Source: a virus
Virus record (IMG/VR): IMGVR_UViG_3300009149_000284
Coordinates: 1-23,756 of that record
Length of the DNA stretch: 23,756 nucleotides
Strand: one strand, 5' to 3'
The translations under genes were made by a program, and so were the position numbers. Each line of letters opens with the position of its first letter. Positions within the stretch are counted from its first letter, which is position 1. Positions 13,604-21,359 of the stretch are shown one piece after another. The notes beneath the pieces are model-generated. The model was not told the origin of the DNA and did no database searches. It saw nothing but the letters and a program-made list of their open reading frames with translations.

Positions 13604-13970
13604 TTTCAATAGCCTCCTTAACAATTTCTGCCATGGCCGCAAGTGCTTCTTTGCGCTTTGCTATAAATGCGGGTTCAACAAAAGGCTTTGCTCTCATTTT
13701 TGATGTGCCGAATTCAAGTATCCGGCCATAAAAAGCTTTCTTTTTTTCAGGTCCTACATTTACATATTCGCTGCCGCTTGTATCTTGCTGCATTTCGGAT
13801 ATTACTATATTACGCTTTAAATTTCCTGTATCTTCCGGGGCGCGTGAAATTATTTCATCTTGTATGATTTTTGCTCCTGCAAGTATAGCTTTTCTTTTCG
13901 TTGATTTTACTCTTATTGCAACATCTGTTATTTTCTTTTGAAATTCTTCAATTTCAAATGTTATCGGCAT
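13596..13970 (-). CDS. HK97 gp10-like head-tail joining protein
   Basis: A 124-residue protein; of two consecutive ATG codons the second (13970) is better spaced from AAGGAG. It has the family pattern: an N-terminal helix (FEIEEFQKKI), KAILAGAKIIQDEIISRAPE, the APEDTGNLKRNIV motif, FYGRILEFGTSKMRAKPFVE and a C-terminal helix. The xAPxxTGxLxxxI and EFGTxxMxAxPFxxPA motifs are diagnostic of HK97 gp10 / phage tail-completion proteins at the neck. The gene overlaps both neighbours. Confidence 0.85.
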   Translation of the reverse strand: MPITFEIEEFQKKITDVAIRVKSTKRKAILAGAKIIQDEIISRAPEDTGNLKRNIVISEMQQDTSGSEYVNVGPEKKKAFYGRILEFGTSKMRAKPFVEPAFIAKRKEALAAMAEIVKEAIESD

Positions 13971-14287
13971 CATATCACTCCTTTGCAGGTCAATGTCAAT
14001 GTTTCGTTTTTCTCGCCTTCGTTTATGACTTCGATTATCTCAAAATATTTACATCTGAATTTTACTCTTTGATGTGGATTCACTCCGCCGATATAGCGGA
14101 TTTTAAACACTTCCGTAATCTCGCTGTTCACTGTTGCAAGCTTGTAAAATTCTCTACCTGTTTTCGGCATTGGTGAAGCCCATACCGTACGCCAATCATT
14201 CCATGTTTCAATAGGATTCAATTCGGCATCTTGTGTAATAGTTTTTATTTGTAATGTGATTTGATGTGTCAATTCGCCAATGTTCAT
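13970..14287 (-). CDS. Head closure protein (SPP1 gp16-like head-tail adaptor)
   Basis: A 105-residue beta-barrel protein. Features: LTHQITLQIKTITQDA, NPIETWNDWRTVWASPMP, GREFYKLATVNSEITEVFKI and RYIGGVNPHQRVKFRCKYFE, then IIEVINEGEKNETLTLTCKG. The WxxVWA followed by GREF and KxRYxxGI/VxxxxRV pattern is that of phage head-tail adaptors, which close the portal channel and bind the tail terminator. Overlaps of a few bases at both ends imply coupled translation. Confidence 0.85.
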   Translation of the reverse strand: MNIGELTHQITLQIKTITQDAELNPIETWNDWRTVWASPMPKTGREFYKLATVNSEITEVFKIRYIGGVNPHQRVKFRCKYFEIIEVINEGEKNETLTLTCKGVI

Positions 14288-15213
14288 AGATTCACCAACC
14301 TATCCATCCATAAAAGAGCCGATAATGTGAACGAAAGTTCTTTCTGCACTACCATTGTCCGACTGAGCGGAGCCCTGTTTTCGTACCAATGTGCTATAAG
14401 CAATTTCATCGCCTGAATAACCTTCTCGGGGACATCTGCCGCAGCGCCATATCCGCATGTAAACGTCACTATAACCGCATCCAGGGGAAACGGTGTAAAG
14501 GATGGCCATGATTTACCATAAGTAGGCACTACACGCCCCACAATGCCCCGTATACTTGTTATGTAATCTATTGCTACTGTTAATGGTGTTGTTATCCCTG
14601 CGCTGTTTTTGTATGTGATGGAATCAACCGTGATTAAGTTTCCTTTCGGGATCTCAATTTCACTCGGAAAATAAGGCAATGCCAGCTCCCAACTTTGTGT
14701 GATATAAGCTCTTCCCTGGAAATCCTCACAATATTCGCGCGCTGCAGTAATAAGACTTGTTAAATAAGTATCCTCAGAAGTATATCCCTGATTCAGAATC
14801 ACATTGACCGCATACTCCCCGTTTGCAATCGCCAACACTCCGACAACACGGATATATTTATTGTCGCCGGTATATTGATATTTCAATGTCTGTTCATCGT
14901 TCGCAGGCGTAACTTGCGTAAAACTGTACCAATCAGTCCATGTTGCATTATCGGGACTATCTTGTATTTTTACGTTTAAAGTTCCATCTGTAAGGATTGT
15001 GCCGATGTTAAGTTCCAATGTAGCAGTATATCCCAGCACATCAACCGATGTTCCATTTACCGTCCCAGGTGTTCTCGTGGTAATCAGAATAGACGGTGCG
15101 ATTAAGAGACCCGCGGACGTATCCGCATAATCACTAATTTTCAGATATTCTTTGACTTGCGATAGCGTCAATGGCTCAACTGCCGGAGGCGTTATTAATG
15201 TTAAATTATACAT
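14284..15213 (-). CDS. Head-tail connector (HK97 gp6 / phiE125 gp8-like) with an inserted beta domain
   Basis: A 309-residue protein; relatives are usually about 100-200 residues. The connector part is split. Residues 1-33 contain PLTLSQVKEYLKISDYAD. Residues ~144-309 continue with EDTYLTSLITAAREYCEDFQ, GRAYITQSWELALPYFP, VTFTCGYGAAADVPEKVIQA and LLIAHWYENRAPLS. Between them, residues ~36-143 form a beta-rich domain (RTPGTVNGTSVDVLGYTATL, DGTLNVKIQDSPDNATW, KYIRVVGVLAIANGEYAV) that interrupts the usual helix pair. That domain resembles the decoration-like protein at 17615-18049. The core makes the ring under the portal; the insertion should face outwards. It is preceded by an AGGAGG and overlaps the head-closure gene by four bases. 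Confidence 0.85.
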   Translation of the reverse strand: MYNLTLITPPAVEPLTLSQVKEYLKISDYADTSAGLLIAPSILITTRTPGTVNGTSVDVLGYTATLELNIGTILTDGTLNVKIQDSPDNATWTDWYSFTQVTPANDEQTLKYQYTGDNKYIRVVGVLAIANGEYAVNVILNQGYTSEDTYLTSLITAAREYCEDFQGRAYITQSWELALPYFPSEIEIPKGNLITVDSITYKNSAGITTPLTVAIDYITSIRGIVGRVVPTYGKSWPSFTPFPLDAVIVTFTCGYGAAADVPEKVIQAMKLLIAHWYENRAPLSRTMVVQKELSFTLSALLWMDRLVNL

Positions 15214-15222
15214 AAATACCTC

Positions 15223-15369
15223 CTATAATTCATCTGTCTTAGTTTTAATTGCAGCGATCTTATCCGTTTCAGTATCGATTATATCGATTTTTCCTTCAAC
15301 TATTGTTATGTCAGCACTGATGCCTGTCAAATCATCAGATACATTGGGCGATCCGTTTATTAAAAACAT
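15223..15369 (-). CDS. 48-residue coiled-coil-like phage protein
   Basis: Starts at ATG 15369, seven bases after AGGAGG, and ends ten bases before the connector start. It reads MFLINGSPNVSDDLTG, then ITIVEGKIDIIDTETDKIAA and IKTKTDEL. The second half has a regular hydrophobic spacing suggesting a short helix or coiled coil. A nearly identical phrase, TETDKIAA, occurs in the 530-residue protein at 15977-17569. Strong ribosome sites on both sides support a real gene. Function unknown; a small head or neck accessory is likely from position. Confidence 0.65.
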   Translation of the reverse strand: MFLINGSPNVSDDLTGISADITIVEGKIDIIDTETDKIAAIKTKTDEL

Positions 15370-15380
15370 TTTTCTGCCTC

Positions 15381-15707
15381 CTATAACAATTCATAAACTA
15401 CGGTAAGTCCATATGTTTTGCCTCCGGCATTCTCCCAAGCAAAATTAATTTCATCCCCTGATTCAAACTGCACCGGAATATCAGGTTGCCATACAAGGTC
15501 AGTTACAGCAGTCATGTCCTGAGTGATCATGTTCAAGTCGTAAGCAGTTCCATTTATTGCATTAACTGTTACCGTAAAATTTCCTGCACCGCCAGCGGCA
15601 TTTAAATGTACCCTGATTTCTTTAATCCTAAACGATTCATCTGGCGCAAGTGTTAAGGACATTTCCGCATTTCCAGTTTCATTGAACATCCTTGTGCTAT
15701 TCGTCAT
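15381..15707 (-). CDS. Beta-rich virion protein of unknown function
   Basis: A 108-residue protein with strands NAEMSLTLAPDESFRIKEIR, VHLNAAGGAGNFTVTVNAI, then FESGDEINFAWENAGGKTYG and LTVVYELL. The pattern suggests a jelly-roll or beta-sandwich. The start codon lies in an ATGA overlap with the previous gene and lacks a strong ribosome site, so it is probably translated by coupling. It sits among head genes, where decoration or head-fibre proteins are found. The fold class is read by eye; no named family. Confidence 0.65.
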   Translation of the reverse strand: MTNSTRMFNETGNAEMSLTLAPDESFRIKEIRVHLNAAGGAGNFTVTVNAINGTAYDLNMITQDMTAVTDLVWQPDIPVQFESGDEINFAWENAGGKTYGLTVVYELL

Positions 15708-15928
15708 CTTTTACGCACCGCCTTTTTATCTGTCTTGATTTTCGGTTTGATGATTTTTTGTTCTTCTTCAATTATATTATCAACTTTGATTTCTTCTATT
15801 TTTTCAACTTCAATTGCGTGGCCATCTTTTATCAATGCTTTTGCAAGTGTTCCCAACAAGTCTGGAGTATCTCCTTTTTTAAAACTCCCGGCGGGTCCAC
15901 AAATCGGGACTAATAATTTTACCTTCAT
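15704..15928 (-). CDS. Small phage head-region protein with basic C-terminus
   Basis: A 74-residue protein behind AGGAGG. It begins MKVKLLVPICGPAGSFKKGD, then LLGTLAKALIKDGHAIEVEK, then a very charged tail ending in DKKAVRKR. Short proteins with this layout (beta strand, a GD turn, a helix ending in a G-x-A block, then a low-complexity tail) are common beside phage capsid genes, but their function is unknown. It ends in an ATGA overlap with the next gene. Confidence 0.65.
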   Translation of the reverse strand: MKVKLLVPICGPAGSFKKGDTPDLLGTLAKALIKDGHAIEVEKIEEIKVDNIIEEEQKIIKPKIKTDKKAVRKR

Positions 15929-15950
15929 GATTTTACCTCCTAAAATACTA

Positions 15951-15968
15951 GAGGGCGGTTAAGCCCTC
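15951..15968 (-). terminator. Intercistronic hairpin after the 530-residue protein gene
   Basis: GAGGGC (15968-15963, minus strand) pairs with GCCCTC (15956-15951) around a six-base loop, eight bases past the stop. The following TAGTATTTTAGG is not a clean T run. It may be an mRNA-stabilising stem or weak attenuator. Confidence 0.4.
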
Positions 15969-15976
15969 CATAAATA

Positions 15977-17569
15977 TTACGAAGCGTCTATAGTGGCGGT
16001 GATTACTTCGGCGTTGGAAATACTAAATACATCTTTTACGGTTGCAGCTGCAACTTTAATTAGATTGGTAGCAGTTGTAAGAGCCGCATCAAATGTTACA
16101 ACTATTGTGCTACCTCCAGTAATTGCCACTGTATCAGACCCGCCAAGCGCAGCGTAATTTATGCCATCGGTTGCTATTGTGATACCAGCTTTTAGCGCTG
16201 CTGCATCGCCGACGGCTGTTACTATCTGATTTAAGTAAATAGTAACTATCTTTTTAGTGCCAACATCTAACGTTTCAATTTTACTCGCTAATGCTGTTGC
16301 TGCCGCTGTACCTTCCAGTTTCGTCTTAAAATCATCTTTGTAGAAAAAATCGCCCTCAAGCACATGTGCCACAACGGCATCACCAGTAAGAGCAAATCCC
16401 GCCGCAATTGCATCGGCTATCGCTTCTAGACTATCAGTAGCTTTATCAAATGTATTGCTCCCGGAAGCTATGCTTAAAATATCATTTAAGCTTCCTGCCG
16501 TTGGAGCTGCGGGCACAATAGTATCAAGAGCGTTGTCGACTTCGGTATTTACTTCGGCGGTGCTTATGTTATTTAATGCGGCAATCGCTGCAATCGCCTG
16601 TTTGCCTATGGCAACTAGACTAGTTCCGCCAACTGTATCAGCTTTGATTCCGACTACATCTGCAATTGTTGCATCGTCCGCAACGTCTCCAACTGGCTTG
16701 ATAAGCTTTATCGTGATTGCGGCAACTTCGGTATCGATGTAATTATCTACTACATCAATCAGGTCTTTCAAATCTTCCAGACGTTCCATGATTGAGCCGT
16801 CATTATCGGCTGTTATAGCCGAGCTATCGAATCCGGTACGGAGCATATCATCCAGATTGCTATTGACTGCATCAGGTAATCCTAATATTGCTTCCAGGCT
16901 CTTAAAGTTTGTTCTTGCGGAAGGGTCCCCGATATCTGCCTGAATCGCTGCTGTCTTAATGACTTCCGCAGCTATCTTATCAGTCTCGGTTTTTATGTCT
17001 GCAATCTCAGTATCTACCGCCGCCAGAATGTCGGCAATTTCCGTGTTTGAAAGAGTTTGCAAATATGCCAATCTTTCCAGTATTGAGCCATCAGCGTTTG
17101 CGACAACGGAACTGGAATCGAATGTATTATCTGCATCATTTCTTCCCGTTGCTACAACTGATTCATGCAGAATTAAAATCAGATCACCTGCTTCTACATT
17201 TTCCGAAAACGCATCAGTTGTAAATGTTCCGGTTGCAGTTACATAATTGCTTATTAATCTTACTTCCGGTTCAGGGGCTGCTCCGCCTGACCTTATAACC
17301 TGCATGTAAAAAGTATTGTTGAAAAAATCCTCTCCAAACCCTGCCAACCCTGCGCATTTTACATTTGTCGCGCTTGGTGCCGCTGTGTCAACTACACCAT
17401 TGAGCAATGATTCTCCAGCCGCAAAGGCCGCAACTTGCGCCTGTATAAATTCAAGCCTTTCCAAAACCGAACCATCGGCATTCGCAACAACATTTGTACT
17501 TGCAAAATCATTATCTGCATTATCTGCACCTAAAGGCTGTTCTACTACAAATCCATCTGCTATAGTCAT
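15977..17569 (-). CDS. Large Ala/Asp-rich repetitive virion protein (decoration or head-fibre candidate)
   Basis: A 530-residue acidic protein rich in Ala, Asp and Thr. A motif of about 25 residues occurs three times: NVVANADGSVLERLEFIQ (~26-43), SVVANADGSILERLAYLQ (~154-171) and AITADNDGSIMERLEDLK (~251-268), each introducing a helical stretch. Between the first two is a compact domain (FGEDFFNNTFYMQVIRSGG, FTTDAFSENVEAGDLILILH) that I recall from other phage head-region proteins. Helical heptads and long Ala-rich stretches follow, then a beta-rich C-terminus (DTVAITGGSTIVVTFDAAL). There is no signal peptide or enzyme motif. Located after the capsid and a decoration-like gene, it is probably a fibrous head or decoration protein; a whisker-like role is possible. 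Exact function unknown. Confidence 0.65.
   Translation of the reverse strand: MTIADGFVVEQPLGADNADNDFASTNVVANADGSVLERLEFIQAQVAAFAAGESLLNGVVDTAAPSATNVKCAGLAGFGEDFFNNTFYMQVIRSGGAAPEPEVRLISNYVTATGTFTTDAFSENVEAGDLILILHESVVATGRNDADNTFDSSSVVANADGSILERLAYLQTLSNTEIADILAAVDTEIADIKTETDKIAAEVIKTAAIQADIGDPSARTNFKSLEAILGLPDAVNSNLDDMLRTGFDSSAITADNDGSIMERLEDLKDLIDVVDNYIDTEVAAITIKLIKPVGDVADDATIADVVGIKADTVGGTSLVAIGKQAIAAIAALNNISTAEVNTEVDNALDTIVPAAPTAGSLNDILSIASGSNTFDKATDSLEAIADAIAAGFALTGDAVVAHVLEGDFFYKDDFKTKLEGTAAATALASKIETLDVGTKKIVTIYLNQIVTAVGDAAALKAGITIATDGINYAALGGSDTVAITGGSTIVVTFDAALTTATNLIKVAAATVKDVFSISNAEVITATIDAS
16766..17518 (-). repeat. Three copies of an ANADGS-LERLE repeat in the 530-residue protein
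   Basis: Copies lie at about 17518-17441, 17137-17057 and 16834-16766. The first two share nine consecutive residues (VVANADGSx then LERL); the third is diverged (ADNDGSIMERLE). Spacing is about 380 and 300 bases. Each copy is preceded by DN-x-F or GFDSS and followed by a helix, so it is probably a structural cap on coiled-coil segments. Confidence 0.6.
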
Positions 17570-17593
17570 TCTTTTTACCTCCTATAAAAATTT

Positions 17594-17615
17594 AAGGGAC
17601 AAATTAATGTCCCTT
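17594..17615 (-). terminator. Hairpin after the decoration-like gene, terminator-like
   Basis: AAGGGACA (17615-17608, minus strand) pairs perfectly with TGTCCCTT (17601-17594), an eight-pair stem with a six-base loop. It starts inside the stop codon of the preceding gene and is followed by AAATTTTTA. The T run is interrupted by AAA, so termination would be partial. Confidence 0.5.
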
Positions 17616-18049
17616 TAATTAACCGATATGTTACTATTTACAACATCTGTCGGCTGCGTTGTCGGTATGATTCTGAAATTATATCTAATTCCAATCACAC
17701 CATCAACCACCGCGTTTGCTATCGCTCTTACTAGGTCAAAGCGCACGTATCGCTTGCCCGGTTTAATCACATCAAGCACAAGTAACTTATTATCCGCGCT
17801 GGTTGCTGTTGCAGTTACTGTCGCCGTGTCTGTTTCATATTCACCATCTCCAAGATCGTCTTCATCTCCTGTATACGCTTTAAGTGTTAAGACTGCGTTT
17901 ATTGTTACATTACCCAAAATCGCTATGCCTGTTACACTGTCACAATCCTGCAAATCAAGTATATCACCTTCCAGAGTATCGGTCGTTCCAGCTACCGCTG
18001 CAATATAGACCTTATCGATTTTTGATGCTTTTAATAAAGATTCTATCAT
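17615..18049 (-). CDS. Capsid decoration-like beta-sandwich protein
   Basis: A 144-residue protein from ATG 18049, eight bases after GGAGG; a start at 18064 would use that ribosome site as coding sequence. It is rich in beta strands: DILDLQDCDSVTGIAILGNV, AVLTLKAYTGDEDD, ADNKLLVLDVIKPGKRYVRF, then AIANAVVDGVIGIRYNFR. This K-x-x-V-L-D-V-x-x-P-x-K-R-Y-V-R pattern is one I recall from proteins next to phage capsid genes, probably decoration or minor head proteins. The middle and end resemble the domain inserted in the connector (14785-15108). It follows the capsid gene directly and is flanked by hairpins. Confidence 0.7.
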   Translation of the reverse strand: MIESLLKASKIDKVYIAAVAGTTDTLEGDILDLQDCDSVTGIAILGNVTINAVLTLKAYTGDEDDLGDGEYETDTATVTATATSADNKLLVLDVIKPGKRYVRFDLVRAIANAVVDGVIGIRYNFRIIPTTQPTDVVNSNISVN

Positions 18050-18075
18050 CTTAAATACCTCCATATTTTTTTATT

Positions 18076-18098
18076 TAGGCGGTTTTTAAGACCGCCTA
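18076..18098 (-). terminator. Intercistronic hairpin after the major capsid gene
   Basis: TAGGCGGT (18098-18091, minus strand) pairs perfectly with ACCGCCTA (18083-18076), an eight-pair stem and seven-base loop, four bases after the capsid stop. It is followed by AATAAAAAAATATGG, with no T run, so it is not a canonical terminator. Probable role: protecting or punctuating the capsid mRNA end. Confidence 0.5.
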
Positions 18099-18102
18099 TT
18101 TA

Positions 18103-19302
18103 TTAACCCAACTTAATCCTTGCGAAGGCTTCCGGCATAATGGCCGCGCCATCAGTCTCAAGCCTCGCCATATAACTAATCTGGTTAGTTCTGGCAAACA
18201 ATTCCATAAGTACCTGCATTTCCATTGTCAGACTGTCGCAAATCCAATAGTTTTTCAGGTCGCCATAAAGTCCGACATATAATCCTGTCTCAAATACAGC
18301 AGGAGCATATTCGGATGAATTCACAGGTTTTCCAAGCAACATATCCGGAGTGCCAAGTACAACTGATGCCTGCCAAATGTACTGTCCTTCACTGTCTTTA
18401 AGCTTTGCAAGTTGTTTGATTGCCAAGCGATTGAATATCCATTCGCAATTCCTTTGATACTGGTCTTTTATACTGTACTTTGCTTCAATCAAGCCATCAA
18501 ATTTGATTTCAGAAGCTGTATTGCCGGTCGATACATCTCTTGATGTAGATATGCCATCAGCTGAAGCCGTGAATAATCCGAGAGGTTGTCCGCTTCCACT
18601 ACCTGTCATATAAGCAGTCTCAAGCAATTCTCCGAATATCCAAGCCATTTCGCCAAGAACAATTCCTTCAACTCCGGGTGCATTCCTAATAAGTGTTTTC
18701 GATATCAAGATTTCAGCGGTTGCAGGGTTCGGTTTGAATTCTCTTTTTCCGAATGCTAATGTCGTATCTGCCGTAGGTGCTGCTATTTCAGTACCCCATA
18801 CTGCAGCAGTCATTCTTGCTGTTCTTGTGGGATATCCCAAGGACTGTGCGCCTTTCAATACCGGAAGTACTTTTGCTTTCTGTCTAATAAACAAATTATT
18901 ATCCAGTTCCTTGATCAGATCATTAACAAATTTTTCCGGTGGCACCAAATAACCAGCCTGTGTCGGATTATCCTGCTGCAAAGCATTATAGACTTCAAAC
19001 GCATTTTTGCTGCCGGTAGTAATGTAATCCCTGAATGATGCTTGCGCTTCATCAATTCTACCTTTATCTTTTGTTTCGTCATCATCGTTCAAGTTTTCGC
19101 CAGTGATTCTTTCCCTTTCGAGCTGCTTTTCTTCTTTGATAATTAAGTTGTTTATTTCATCAAACCTGCTCTCATTCTTTACCAATTCATCTTTTTTCGC
19201 GCCTTCCATTTCCTTGTTATCAAATTCTGTCATTATTGCTCTGATACTAGCTGTTAATGTTGCGCGTTCCTGTTTTAGTTCTATGATTTTCTTTCCATCC
19301 AT
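18103..19302 (-). CDS. Major capsid protein (HK97 gp5 fold) with N-terminal delta domain
   Basis: A 399-residue protein. Residues ~1-75 form a Lys/Glu-rich coiled coil (MDGKKIIELKQERATLTASI and on to IIKEEKQLERERIT), the scaffold-like delta domain normally removed by the prohead protease. Then comes the HK97 fold: QAGYLVPPEKFVNDLIKELD, IRQKAKVLPVLKGAQSLGYP, EILISKTLIRNAPGVEGIVL, GSGSGQPLGLF, QRNCEWIFNRLAIKQLAKLK, KPVNSSEYAP and YISMxRL-like C-terminal strands (ISYMARLETDG). The protease gene lies just upstream, consistent with maturation by cleavage. The cleavage site cannot be fixed by eye. Confidence 0.95.
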   Translation of the reverse strand: MDGKKIIELKQERATLTASIRAIMTEFDNKEMEGAKKDELVKNESRFDEINNLIIKEEKQLERERITGENLNDDDETKDKGRIDEAQASFRDYITTGSKNAFEVYNALQQDNPTQAGYLVPPEKFVNDLIKELDNNLFIRQKAKVLPVLKGAQSLGYPTRTARMTAAVWGTEIAAPTADTTLAFGKREFKPNPATAEILISKTLIRNAPGVEGIVLGEMAWIFGELLETAYMTGSGSGQPLGLFTASADGISTSRDVSTGNTASEIKFDGLIEAKYSIKDQYQRNCEWIFNRLAIKQLAKLKDSEGQYIWQASVVLGTPDMLLGKPVNSSEYAPAVFETGLYVGLYGDLKNYWICDSLTMEMQVLMELFARTNQISYMARLETDGAAIMPEAFARIKLG

Positions 19303-19304
19303 CG

Positions 19305-20081
19305 TTAAATACCTCCTAATAGTTTTAGTTTTAATTCATTGAATTTTCCTTGCTGTGCTATGATAACAGGCTGAGTTTCCTCCCTGTGTAATCCGGTTCC
19401 GTTTTCCGTTTCTGTTTCTGTTTCATTACCTGTTTCGATATTTTTTAATTTTTTTACATATTCATGCACTTTTGCAGCATTAATTGATGCTGTATTATAA
19501 ACCTTTCCGGTCATTTCCATAATGGCAGATATTTGTATGTCAGATAAAATTTCTCCTTCTTTTAAATTTATTTCATCAATGAATCCATACTTTTTTGCCT
19601 CTTGCGCCGTCATCCATGTCTCTTTATTCATAATTGCAGCCAATTCTTTTCTTTTCATTCCGGTTTTTATTTCATAAGCATTTATGATAGTTTCATTAAC
19701 ACTTTTCAGCATGATTGCCGCTTGTTCCATATCGCGATAATCTCCACTCGCTGACCTTTGTGCATTATGCATCATAAATTGAGCTGTCGGCGAAGCTATA
19801 ACTTTATTGCATCCTAACATCATTACTGTTGAAGCCGATGCAGAAAGACCGATTATGTTGGCCGTTGATTTTCCTTCATAATCTCTTAAATCGGAATACA
19901 TATCAGAAGCTGTCCAAACACTTCCTCCAAAACAATCAATTCTTAATTCGATTTCTTCACCGTTTGCATCAGCTAAAAAATTTCTTAAATCATTTGGTGA
20001 AATTGAAGATACTCCAAACATTTCATATATCCATTTGTCTTCATTTGGCACTATATATCCTTCAACATTTAATTTTTTCAA
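19305..20081 (-). CDS. ClpP-like prohead (head maturation) protease
   Basis: A 258-residue protein of the ClpP-type phage head protease family. DCFGGSVWTASDMYSDLR (49-66) is the oxyanion-hole region; GLSASASTVMMLG (78-90) carries the expected nucleophile Ser82; AQFMMHNAQRS (100-110) carries His105; ETWMTAQEAKKYGFIDEI is the conserved late block. The C-terminal ~60 residues (VKKLKNIETGNETETETENG) are low-complexity and probably assist scaffold contact. The enzyme cleaves the capsid delta domain inside the prohead. Its start overlaps the portal stop by four bases and the capsid gene follows two bases after its stop. Confidence 0.9.
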   Translation of the reverse strand: MKKLNVEGYIVPNEDKWIYEMFGVSSISPNDLRNFLADANGEEIELRIDCFGGSVWTASDMYSDLRDYEGKSTANIIGLSASASTVMMLGCNKVIASPTAQFMMHNAQRSASGDYRDMEQAAIMLKSVNETIINAYEIKTGMKRKELAAIMNKETWMTAQEAKKYGFIDEINLKEGEILSDIQISAIMEMTGKVYNTASINAAKVHEYVKKLKNIETGNETETETENGTGLHREETQPVIIAQQGKFNELKLKLLGGI

Positions 20082-21343
20082 TTATTTTGTCCTCCTTTTT
20101 GCAATGCTTTTGGAAGATTTGCAGCAGCATTTTTCAGCGAGATCATGTTGCCATTGACAAGATATTCATTGCCGCCTTCTTCTACAGGAATTAGATTCAT
20201 TTCTTCTAAATCTCTTATATCGTTTGCATTCATTACTCCATTTTGACGTAATGAGTTGTAATAGGCTGTTCGTGTCGCTGTATCGCCTTTCAGAAGCTTG
20301 TTTACATTGAAGTTTGCCGAAAGTTTATTCTGTTCTTTGCTGTTCAATAAATCTTTAAAAAGTGTCTGTTCCAATCTTTCAGCCATCGGATTTAAGCATT
20401 CCTGAACATACTCAATATTGATTTGCTCAACATTGTTGAAAGTCATTCTGTCAAGCATAAAGACTTTATGCGGAGGTACACCCCATATCCGACATACTTC
20501 TTCAATCTGCATTTTGCGCGATTCCAAAGCTTGTGCATCCGTTGGATTGCTATCCATTTTATTAACTTTGAAGCCGCCTTCAAGAATGGCCCATTTATGC
20601 TGATTCATTACGCCGCCGTATATTTTCTGCCAATCATCTTTAAATTTATTAAAAGCTTCAGGATTAATTGCAGCCGGGTATTCCAAGAATCCTCCAAGAT
20701 TGCTTCCATTTTCAAAAAAGTCCTTAGCATATCCATTAAGGGCCATTGTTAAACCGAGCACATCGGAAGCAATTCTGATAGCGTCTTCCGGATTTGTTTC
20801 GTCTTGGAATCTAAAACCCGGAGTATACATATACTGGCCTTCGTAAAGGTGTTCATATTTCCCATTGCTCCAAGTCACGTCAATATAATTTTCGGCAGTT
20901 ATAGCGTTCCAGTTTTGATATACTCTGCACGTCGGTATATTCCATAATGCCTTGATAAATCCATTCTGATCTCTTTCTATCTTTGCAAACGCTCCCCAAC
21001 TCAACATGAGATTTGCAATATACATATGCCAAAATTCATACGATGTAGTTTTAGGGTTTGGCAACATACGAAGTATTTTATATAACGGATGGTTCTGTGC
21101 TTTTACTTTACCGTGTTCAGTTTCTTTCTGCAAATGACAACCTAAAGAAGCCATTGTCTTTGCAACCACATCAACGCACCGAATTACAACTGCAACCTTC
21201 AATGCAGTGGAAGCAGATACTGCATATCCCTTACCGCTCAAATAGTTATTCCAGGCAGAATCATCCGATAAATGCGGCAAGCTTTGTGTTAATTGATTTT
21301 TTATATTTATTTCAAACTTTTTCCCAAATATATTAAACTTCAA
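20078..21343 (-). CDS. Portal protein (HK97 family)
   Basis: A 421-residue protein starting at TTG 21343, seven bases after GAGGTG. Conserved blocks: TALKVAVVIRCVDVVAKTMA, HPLYKILRMLPNPKTTSYEF, EFWHMYIANLMLSWGAFAKI, RIASDVLGLTMALNGYAKDF, FENGSNLGGFLEYPA and RIWGVPPHKVFMLDRMTF near the clip, followed by NVEQINIEYVQECLNPMAER. This is the typical Phage_portal layout; twelve copies form the DNA entry channel at one capsid vertex. The C-terminus is Gln/Gly-rich. It overlaps the protease start by four bases. Confidence 0.95.
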   Translation of the reverse strand: MKFNIFGKKFEINIKNQLTQSLPHLSDDSAWNNYLSGKGYAVSASTALKVAVVIRCVDVVAKTMASLGCHLQKETEHGKVKAQNHPLYKILRMLPNPKTTSYEFWHMYIANLMLSWGAFAKIERDQNGFIKALWNIPTCRVYQNWNAITAENYIDVTWSNGKYEHLYEGQYMYTPGFRFQDETNPEDAIRIASDVLGLTMALNGYAKDFFENGSNLGGFLEYPAAINPEAFNKFKDDWQKIYGGVMNQHKWAILEGGFKVNKMDSNPTDAQALESRKMQIEEVCRIWGVPPHKVFMLDRMTFNNVEQINIEYVQECLNPMAERLEQTLFKDLLNSKEQNKLSANFNVNKLLKGDTATRTAYYNSLRQNGVMNANDIRDLEEMNLIPVEEGGNEYLVNGNMISLKNAAANLPKALQKGGQNN

Positions 21344-21359
21344 ACGCTTTTCACCTCTT

